The notes beneath the pieces are model-generated. The model did not search any database. It saw nothing but the letters and a program-made list of their open reading frames with translations, and was not told where the DNA came from. A program made the position numbers and the translations under genes. A stretch of DNA of 64,000 nt, from assembly GCF_000518665.1 (NCBI RefSeq), contig NZ_JAEA01000011.1, positions 1 through 64,000 on the forward strand, in the 5' to 3' direction. The first letter of the stretch is position 1, and every line of letters starts with the position of its first letter. The DNA is from Microvirga flocculans ATCC BAA-817. GTDB taxonomy: Bacteria > Pseudomonadota > Alphaproteobacteria > Rhizobiales > Beijerinckiaceae. This document shows positions 1 to 9,900 of this stretch, one piece after another.

Positions 1-862
1 CCGTGGCGCTGAGGGTGCCGATCACCGCTCCAGCCGTCTGATCCTCGGCCACCGTCGTGCTCGACAGCGAGATATCCGTCGGCGACGTGTTGCCATCATT
101 GACGTCCGTAACATAAACCCTGAAGGTTTTCTCGGTGGACAGAGGCGTTCCGGCTTTTGCGCCGCCATTATCGGTGACGCGGACGGTGATCTCGTAATAC
201 TTGCCGCCATTCACCGTATCGGTCTTCAGCAGCGGATCGTTGGCCTCGTAGTCGAGCGGCCCCGTGGTCACGACCTCCTTCAGGCCGTTCGCTCCATCCC
301 GCAGGGCGAACTTGTTGCCGGGATTGACCGTGATTGCATAGGTGAAGATGCCATCGCCGTCGCCCATGCCCGCATCACGGTCCTCGTCGAACTCGACCAA
401 GGTGCCGACGAGCTGATTGGCAGGCAGGTTTTCAGCCACCTGGAGCACGGTTCCGGTGGGTGGATTCAGTGCCAAGTTAACCGGAGCATCGTTCACGTCA
501 TCGACGTAGACACCAAACTGCCCCTCGTCCACATCTACCACCGCGTCGGGCGTGGCAAAGGCCAAGACGGACATCGTGTGCAGGCCTTGAACCTCGAAGT
601 TAAAGAGGGATTCCCCGGTTGCGGGATCAACCACTGCTTTTACATAAATCTTGTTACCGACGATATAGAATCGCCCCCCACCGTCGCCATAAAAGCCATC
701 GGCAAAGTTGAACTTGTAGGTCCAGCCCGGCTGCCCGCCTTCGATGGTGCCGATGAGCATGTCCTTGGTCAGGCTGTTCTCGTTGAAACGCACGCTGCCT
801 CCGGGATCGGTCGAATCCGGGGTGCCGCCATTGCCAGCCGCCAATTTGATGGTGAGGGTCAT
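1..862 (-). CDS. Cadherin-like repeat protein, probable secreted adhesin (partial, runs off left edge)
   Basis: The reading frame opens with ATG at 862 and stays open to base 1, so only the first 287 residues are seen. An AGAGGA ribosome binding site lies about 8 bases upstream. The visible part is built of beta-sandwich repeats of the cadherin-like type: phrases such as VNDAPVNLALNP, LDYEANDPLL, YEITVRVTDNGG and VTDVNDGNTSPTDISLS recur about every 110 residues, with the Asp/Asn-rich linkers that bind calcium in this fold. There is no classical signal peptide, which fits export by a type I system as used by RTX proteins. The two genes upstream encode related RTX proteins. The C-terminal part, and so the secretion signal, lies outside the window. 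The adhesin role is inferred from the domain type. Confidence 0.8.
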   Translation of the reverse strand, partial: MTLTIKLAAGNGGTPDSTDPGGSVRFNENSLTKDMLIGTIEGGQPGWTYKFNFADGFYGDGGGRFYIVGNKIYVKAVVDPATGESLFNFEVQGLHTMSVLAFATPDAVVDVDEGQFGVYVDDVNDAPVNLALNPPTGTVLQVAENLPANQLVGTLVEFDEDRDAGMGDGDGIFTYAITVNPGNKFALRDGANGLKEVVTTGPLDYEANDPLLKTDTVNGGKYYEITVRVTDNGGAKAGTPLSTEKTFRVYVTDVNDGNTSPTDISLSSTTVAEDQTAGAVIGTLSAT

Positions 863-895
863 ATCGGAAGTCCTCTGTAAATGTCGTATCGTTAC

Positions 896-924
896 ATTTG
901 ATGGATGGAGCAACACTGTGTCAA
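896..924 (-). promoter_or_regulatory. Candidate sigma70-type promoter for the cadherin-like gene
   Basis: On the minus strand TTGACA (924-919) is followed after exactly 17 bases by TCAAAT (901-896), 34 bases upstream of the ATG at 862. The -35 matches the consensus fully, the -10 only at four of six positions. It directly abuts the hairpin that follows the giant RTX gene, so the downstream gene probably has its own transcript. Confidence 0.4.
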
Positions 925-944
925 GCCGGGGCTTGCGCCCCGGC
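925..944 (-). terminator. Hairpin after the giant RTX gene
   Basis: A perfect 8-base-pair GC stem (GCCGGGGC / GCCCCGGC) with a 4-base loop lies 6 bases past the stop codon of the giant RTX gene. There is no clear U-run after it, so it may be a Rho-assisted terminator or an RNA-stabilising end. Confidence 0.45.
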
Positions 945-949
945 CCGCC

Positions 950-3900
950 TCAGATGATGAAGAACTGCCCCGCCGTCAGCGCCGGCTTGCCGGTCAAGAC
1001 CGCAATCTGAACCGCCGCGATGTTGCTGTTCGCCGTGCCCGAGCCGTCGGCATCGTAATACAAGGCCCCGGTCGCCGTGTCGTAGACGATCCGGTGCGCC
1101 GCACTCGTGCCCGCCTTGACCCCGTCCCCGGCCAGGAACGCCGTCGAGGCCAGCGCCACCGGGTTGTCGAACGACGGGCTGCCGGCACTGCCCAGGCGGA
1201 TGAAGGCCAGGTTGTCGAGGTAGATCTTGTCCTCACCCACCTTGAAGTCCTGGATCGTGTCGCGGTTGGTCTGGCCGTTCGGCGTGGTGTCGAACACGAA
1301 GATATCCTCCCCCGCCCCACCGTTGAGCGTGTCGCGCCCCTGGGCCCCGAACAGCACGTCGTTGCCGCCGCCCCCGGCCAGACTGTCATTGCCGCTGCCC
1401 GCCTTGAAGGTCTCCCCGGAATTGGTGCCGGTGAGAAACTCCACGCCGACATTCTTCACGTCGATGGTGAGCTTCTTCTCGTAGCTCAGCCCCGCGGAAT
1501 CGGTCACCTTGACCGTGACCTCGTGGAACTTCTTCTGCTCGTAGTCGAGGCCGAAGCGGTCCTTGACCACCAGGCGCCACTGATCGCCCACCTGCTTGAT
1601 GTCGAAGCGGCCGCCGCCGTCCTGCACGACATTGTTGCCGTCCCGGGCGAAGCTGAACGTGAAGCTCTCGTTCGGATCCGCATCCACCGCCCCAAGCAAG
1701 CCCACCGTCGCGCCGTTCGGCGCAAACTCCGCAACGCGGATATTGTCTAGAACGATATCCGTAGGACTGTGGGTATTCGGCGCGACGTCGTTGACCTGGA
1801 TCGCGATGTCCTGCGTGTAGGACTGGGCGGGGTTGCCGTTGTCCACCACGCGCACGCTCACCGTCAGCGCGCCCCCGGTCGAGGGCAGCTTGCTCGGATC
1901 GGCCACGACGATCCGCCACACGCCGTTCTCCTGAACGGCGGCGAAAGCGCCGCTTGGATCGGTCAGGGTATAGCTGAAGCTGTCGCCCACGTCCGGGTCG
2001 TTGTTGCCCAGGACGCCGACCACCGTACCTAGCAGCGCATTGTCGTCGACCGAGCCATTGCCGACCGCGCCACCGGTCAGGGTGATCGCCGTCGCCGCCT
2101 CGTTCGCATTGTCGACCGTGATCGTCAGCTCTTGGACATGGACGAGATTCTCTCCACTTCGGTCGATGACACGGATCGTGACTTTGTGAGAAGTCGCCGT
2201 CTCATAGTCGAGCGTCGCACCTTCGCGGAGCACCAAGAAAGCCTGACCGTTTCTGATATCGATGGCGAACTTGTTATCCGGGTCTCCGACAATCGAGAAC
2301 TCATAAGGGCCTCCCGAGACATCAACCGCACTGAGGAAGCCAATGGCATCCCCCTGCTTTGAACTTTCGGCGATCGAATACTTCGACAGCTCAATACCGG
2401 TCGGAGAAGTTTCGTCTCCTGTACCCGCGTGCTCGATGACTTCATCGATGCCAGCAGCGTTAAGGTCGGCCAGAAGCTGAACCCACTGTGAGTCGGTGTA
2501 AAGGCCGCGATACACATGAGCGGTATCGTACCCACCTCTATCCTGCAGGATCTCATCGGTGAGATCGCGGATCCAATAGGTATCGTTACCGAGGCCGCCT
2601 TCCATCGTGTCGGCACCCTTGCCGCCGTCGAGGACCGTTCCTTCGTCATTTGCCGTGAGCCTGTTATCACCGCCGTTGCCGACCAGGGTTAAACCGGCAA
2701 TACCGGCCATTGCCCTCAGGTTTTCTATGGCATCATTGGCCGCCAGGGTTCGGCTGTGGCTGGTAACAATGGTGTCGTTACCTCCAGCATCAGTGACGAT
2801 ATCCCCCAGCGAGTCGACATAGAAGGTGTCGTCACCAAGGCCACCCTCCATGACGTCGGCGCCGCCTCTGCCGTCGATGACGTCGTTCCCTTCACCGCCA
2901 TTGAGGATGTTAGCCAGGTCATTGCCGGTCAGATGGTTGTTGCCGGCATTGCCGGTCAAATCAATGCCCGAACCGTCTGAATCCTGGGCTCCAGCCGCAG
3001 CGGTCAGATTCTCGATTCCATCCTTACCGACCAAAGACAGCGTGATCGCTGTGATGACAGTGTCGTTGTTACCACCAGTGTCGACGACGATGTCTCCAGT
3101 GCTGTCGACATAGTAAGTGTCGTTACCTTCACCGCCCTCCATCAAGTCGTTGCCGGCGCCGCCCTTGAGAACGTCGTCGCCATCACCGCCTCTCAGCGTA
3201 TCATTGGCGTCGTCATCAGAGCCTGTACCACCATCCAGGGTATCGTTACCGTCTCCACCATCCAGAATGTTGGAGGAGCTGTTACCGTGAAGTTCGTTGT
3301 CCAGGCCGTTGCCGTTCAGGTTCACTTCTCCGGCACCAACGCCGGCGGCACCGCTCTCGATCCCATTTGCCAGGGTATAGGTTCCCGCTTCGGTCGCGAT
3401 CAGCAAGTCATGATCGCCTCCCGTGTCATCGAGAACGACGTCATCAAGGTCGACATAGTAGCTGTCGTCACCGTTTCCGCCTGAAAGCGTGTCAGCGCCA
3501 GCCCCGCCAACAAGCCAGTCGTTGCCGTCTCCACCGAGAAGCAGATCGTCGCCCTCTCCACCGTCGAGGAGATCGTTGCCACCACCGTCGTGCGAGCCAT
3601 CGCCTTCGTCATCCGAAATGATGTCGTTACCGCCTCCGCCTCTCAGGATGTCATCGCGGGTGCTGCCATAGATTGTATTCGCCTGATTATTTCCAACGAT
3701 TTCGACATCGAAGTCCAGGCCGTCAACGACAGATAGGGTCTCCACACCGACATCGTCTTGGAGCTGATAATAAGCAATGTGAATGTTAGCCCTGTCGATA
3801 CCGCCAATCTCCGGATCGAGATCCTCTTCGATGGCTGGGCTGTCTTCGTATATCTCGTAGACATCGTTGCCGTCGCCGCCGGAGCCGCCATAGAGGACGC

Positions 3901-6900
3901 CGTCTATGTAGACATCTTCGATACCATTTTCCCAAAGATTGACGATGTAGGCATTAACCGCATCCCAATCGACCACACCGTTGACTTTGAAATTCTCGGA
4001 AAGAAGATAGGCTTCATCCCAGCCGTCGTCCTGAACTCCATTGAACTCGATACGGTCGCCAGCATCGAGCAGATAATAGACATCGTCGCCAGCGCTGGCA
4101 TGAAGAACATCGGCTTCGCCGTCCCCGATGGCATTCCCTTGCCCGTCGATGAGGCCGCCATTCAAAGTGTCATTACCTTCGCCGCCATAGAGGATGTCAA
4201 TGCCGTCACCGCCGACAAGATTGTCGTCGCCGGAACCGCCATCAAGCTGGTCAGAACCGTTTCCACCGATGAGGCGGTCATTGCCCCCCTCACCAAAAAG
4301 CGCATTTCCAGCGTCATTCGCGATGATTGTATTAGCGATCTGGTTGCCGTGGATCGTAATATCGCTCCCGGCATCGCCTTCCACGATGAGCGTCTCGACA
4401 TAGACATCAGAAGCCAGCGTGAAATCGCCGCTCAGATAGGCAGTATCGTCATCCCCTTCGCCGTCAGCCTCGACGATCGTATCGTTAGTGCCGATATGAT
4501 AGGTGTCGTTACCGGCTCCGCCTTCAAGGGTATTATTGCCGGTGCCGCCTATAAGGATGTCGTCGCCACCGCCACCAACGATGCTATCGTTGCCGTCACC
4601 ACCGTCCAGAGTATCGCCTGCTTGACCGCCGATGATGGTGTTGGCGAGGTTATTGCCCGTAATGGACACACCGAAGGTTACATCCTCAGCAACGGCCAGA
4701 ACTTCCACGCCGACAGTATCCTGGAGCACATACTCGTCGATGTGAATATAGGCTGTATCGAAGCCGCCTGATGGATCAGTGGTTTCTTCGATTTTATCGC
4801 CGGCATCGTAGATGTGGTAAACGTCGTTCCCGTTGCCGCCAGCGAGCGTATCGTCACCAGCGCCGCCGTTGAGCGTGTCATTCCCCTCACCGCCGTTCAG
4901 GATATCGTTGCCGTCACCGCCATTGAGGATGTCATTGTCGGCACCGCCGTTGAGGATGTCGTTATCCCCATCTCCATTGAGGACGTCGTCTCCACCCTCA
5001 CCATTGAGGATATCGTTCCCCGGACCGCCATTCAGTGTGTCATTCCCGGCCCCGCCGTTGAGAACGTCGTTCCCGTTACCGCCATTGAGGATGTCATCAC
5101 CACCATTTCCATTGATGACATCGTTCCCGCCACCGCTGCTGAGGGTGTCATTCCCTGGACCGCCGTTGAGCGTGTCGTCCCCGTCGATAACGGTGATCGT
5201 GAACTCCTCGGTGTAGGGATTGCCGTCGCTATCCCTCACCTCGATCGTAATCGTGTATTGCGACGTGGTCTCATAATCGATGAGTGCACCCTCACGGACC
5301 CGCAGGATCCATTGGCCGTTATCGTAAAAAGCCTCGAACAGATTGGCCGCCGCACCGATAACCTTGAACGTGAATGGCCCTGAGGAATTATCCGTTGCAC
5401 TCAGATTGCCGATTAGCGTGCCGCCTAGTGAATTCTCGTTGACGGTTGTCGATGACAAGACGATGTCAGAAGGAGCCTGCGTGTCGCCGGATGGAGGCGG
5501 CGGCGCCGTGACATTGCGATAGACTTCGTCGATTCCGCTCGCGCGCAGATAAGCCTCGAAAAGATCGGCTTCACTAATGCTGTTGAAATTAGCATCGTAC
5601 ATATAAGCGACATCCCAGCCGCCGGTATCGGATGCAGACAGGCTGTCGCCTTTCGCGCGGAAGACATAAATGTCGTCTCCGTCACCACCCTCGAAGCTGT
5701 TGGCTGCACCCGTCCCGCCATCAAGGTAATTGCGACCGGCATTGCCAATCAGATGATTGCTCTTGTCGTTGCCGATCAAGTGGATCGAAGCGTTACCCTG
5801 AGCCGCCTGCAGCACCTCGACATGGACGTCGTTTCCTAAAGTATAGGTGTCGCGGCTTACGACGATGCGGTCATTGGAACCGCCGCCCTGGCCCTCGACG
5901 ACCGTATCGGACGCGCTCACATGGTATGTATCGCTTCCGTTACCGCCTTCGACTGTGTTTCCGGCACCATTGCTGTAGAATGTGTTGTCCCATTCATTTC
6001 CGGTCAGCCGCATCGTTCCCTGGACGTCCCTGGCATCCAAGATCTCGACGCCGTCAGCCATTCCGAATGCTTTGACGGTTGAACCGAAGTTGGTTCCCCT
6101 CAGGATCACCGTATCGATTTCGTTCGGATCATCGAGATTCTCTTCGATATAGGCGCCATTATCGAGGATATAAGTGTCGCGGCCAGCGCCTCCGTAGAGG
6201 TCGATATCCGTTCCACCCTCAAGGGTATTGGCAAGCTCGTTGCCATAGAGATTGACGAAGGTTCCTGCAGCGGGTTTGGCCGTCGCAAGCCAGATGCCTT
6301 CAACGCCCGCTTCGGCCTTGAGCGCTTCGATCCGCTCCTGCCTTCCATTTCCGTTCAGGACATGGCGGCCAGCGGTTCTCACCATCAAGGTGTCCCAACC
6401 AACGTAGTCTTCGATGAGATCGTTCTCATCGGCATAGTAGGTATCGTCGACATCGCCACCGCGAAGCGTATCAGCACCCGCGCCGCCCTCTAGGGTCGTG
6501 CTTGTGTTGTTACTGCCGATCAGCACCATGCCGACCGAGCCTGCTATGATCCAGGCCCCCTCGGTATCGTCGGAAACGCTGAGAGTTTCGATATTCTCGA
6601 ACTGGAATTTGCCACCAGACGTAACGGTAACGGAATCGTTGCTACCACCTGTATCGATGACTTTGTCCTGTCCACGGATGACATAATTGTCATTGCCATC
6701 GCCACCTTCAAAGGTGTCAACGGTTTCGGTCGTCAAGTTTGAGACAAAGTAGTTGTCGTATTTGTTGCCAATCAGATGAACGCTGGAGGTGAAGGTATCG
6801 CCAACTTTAAGGGTCTCGATTCCGATCGAGTCCTGCAGCTTGAAGTAATCAACGTAAACGTCGACACGATCCCATGCACCATTGACGCTGTCATTACCTT

Positions 6901-9900
6901 CAGCTTCGATAATGACGTCTCCGATATCACGAATGGAATAGACATCATCGCCTTTTCCACCATCCATGGTGTCGATACCGAGACCACCATCCAGGTGGTC
7001 GCCGTTATCGCCGCCAATCAGTTTATCGTCACCATCCAAGCCATAGAGATAATCGGCACCGCCACGCCCTTCGAGCACATTGTTCGCGCTATTGCCGGTG
7101 ATCTGATCGAGCCAGTTGGAGCCGATCACGTTTTCAATCGAGTCGAACTTATCGCCCGCGGCTTCACCGAAAGTTCCCGTTCCAGTGGAGAGATTAAGTG
7201 TCACTCCTTGGAATGAAACTGCGGCCGCATTCGCATAACTGACCGTGTCGGTACCGGCACCGCCGACGAGACTGTCCGCTCCCGCACCGCCGTCGAGGAT
7301 ATCGTCGTTATCGCCGCCATTCAGAGTGTCGCTTCCAGCACCTCCCACGAGGACGTCGTCGCCGGCGCGACCCTCGAGCACATTATTCTTACCATCGCCG
7401 GTGATCTGATCCTTCCACTTCGAGCCGATCACGTTCTCGATGGAGTCGTACACGTCGCCGGCCGCCTCGCCGGTGTTCCGCGAGGCATTCGAGAGATCGA
7501 CGATCAGGCCCGTCGAGGAATCGGCCGACGTCGCATTCTCATAGGAAACAGCGTCGTTGCCATCGCCGCCGGAGAGGCTGTCGGCCCCGACGCCGCCCTC
7601 CAGCGAATCGTTGTTGTCGCCGCCGTTCAGGTAGTCGTTCGCCGCTCCGCCGACGAGCGTGTCGTTGCCGGAAAGACCGTAGAACTCGTTCGAGAGCGCC
7701 TTGTCGCCGACCATCTTGTCGGCATAGGTCGAGCCCTGATAGGCCGCGATGTTCTTGAACACGTCGCCGACAGCCGCGCCCGCGTCATTGGCGCGATTGC
7801 TCAGGTCGAGCGTGATGCCAACGCCTTGATTGAGATACTGGTAGCTCGCGACGTTCTTGCCGGAGCCGCCATCGAGCGTATCGTTGCCGCCGTTGCCGCC
7901 GGACAGGGTGTCGTCACCCGCACCACCTTCAAGGGAGTTGCTCAGGTTGTCGCCGATCAGCACGTCCCGGAAGTTCGACCCGCGGATGTTCTCGATGTTG
8001 TTCAGCACATCGCCTTTGGCGTCTCCAGAATTAATCGCACTTCCGCTTCCGCCGCCGTCTATCATCTGAACGGTAACGCCGTTCCCGTTCGCATCTGACG
8101 CAGCGGCAGAGTAGTCAGCCCAGTCGTTATCGGCACCGCCATCGAGCGTATCGGCTCCGGCTCCGCCGATCAGGACGTCGTTACCGGCTTCGCCATAGAG
8201 CTTATCGTTCCCACTCGCACCAATCAGTGTCTCAGCGCCGGCGGCTGCCCAGATGGTGTCGGCAGAATTCGTACCGATGACGATCTCGATGCTGTTGTAC
8301 GTATCGAGCTTTGCATCTCCCTCGAATCCACCTAGCAAGAGGCTAAGAGACACGCCCGGGCGGTTTCCTTGATAGCTGACAGTGTCGCCTTTAACTTCCG
8401 TGCCGCCATCGAACTTCTCGGTTCCGGTATTACCGTAGAGGAGATCGTCACCTGCGCCGCCATCAAGCGTGTTGCGGCCAATCCCGCCGTCAAGAATGTC
8501 GTTGCCGTCACCACCATTCAACAGATCATCGCCGTCATAACCAAACAGCTGATCATTGTCGCCCCCACCGGCAAGAGTGTCGTTCCACTCGCCTCCGAGA
8601 AGCGTATCATCCCCGCGTCCACCATTGAAAGAGACAGCATAATTCGGGTCGGCGTACATGCTGTCGCCAAGATTCGAGCCGATGAATCCTTCAATATCGA
8701 TGTATTGATCGCCTAAAGCAGCGCCAGAATTTTGATTGACATCAGATAGATCGATATGAACGGCTGTGCCAGCACGCTCATAGGTCACGACATCCCAATC
8801 GGCACCACCGTTGAGCTCACGTCTGCCACCGCCGTGCAGAGTATCGTCGCCGCCTTCGCCAAAAGATTTGGTTCCTTCGATCAGAACGTCGTTGCCGGCT
8901 CCGCCGTACAGGATGTCCACACCACCATCACGACCGTCGAGTGTGTCATCGCCGTTGCCTCCTTTGAGGTTATTCGAGTACTGGTTGCCGATCAAAATGT
9001 CATTATAAGCAGAGCCCGTCAGGTTCTCGATCGACGTCAGGATGTCTTTGATTGCCGCGCCGTCGTTCTTGGACTGCTCCGCCGCATCCAAGTATGCAAT
9101 GACTTCCTTGGTGGCGCGCTCATAGGTCAAGGTATCAATGTCGCCGCCACCGTCAAATGTATCGGCAGCAGTATTAAACTCACCGTTCGTTGTCCCGGCA
9201 TCGAAGTAATCGTAGCCGTCATATCCGAACAGAGCATCGCCGCCCCATTGGGTCGCAACATAGATGTCATCTCCGAGAGTGCCATAGGCGGTCGCCGGAT
9301 CCACGCGGCTATCGAAGATCTGAGCCTTGACGGAATAGTGCCCGGCACCATCGGCCTCAGACCAGGATATCATGAACCGCCCGTCTTTGAGGACGGTAAT
9401 GTCCGGGGCGACTGCGTCTCCCGTCATATTGGTATTGACGACAAACTCCGAATCGCTGTCGGCCGTACCATCGGACATAAAAACTTTGGCTCGAATGACC
9501 CATTTGTCCGAGGATGTATTCCTCTGGGCGACAGCGAGGACGAATCGACCATGGTCGAGCGCCTCAATGGTCGGCTCCACCTGCTGTCCGGAGACATCCA
9601 TTTCGAAATTGTAACTGACCGAGCCCGCGATGGTTCGCCCAGAGACCTTGACGGGAAGAGTACGGCCACTGCCACTGTCATATTGACGGTTGGTCCAAAC
9701 AGCTGCGAAAGAGCCGTCTGACAGAGCCGCCAGAGCAGCCGGCATCTGATCGCCAATACCCTCGACCAGCGGCTGGATCTCTGAAGCTGTGCTTCCCGCT
9801 GCCGTGTAGAGCCTGAAGTAGCCATCCAGAAGGCCCGGGCTTTGATATGTCAGAGCAATTCTGCCGTCCTTGAGCTGAACAAGCTCAGGATTGATACCTC

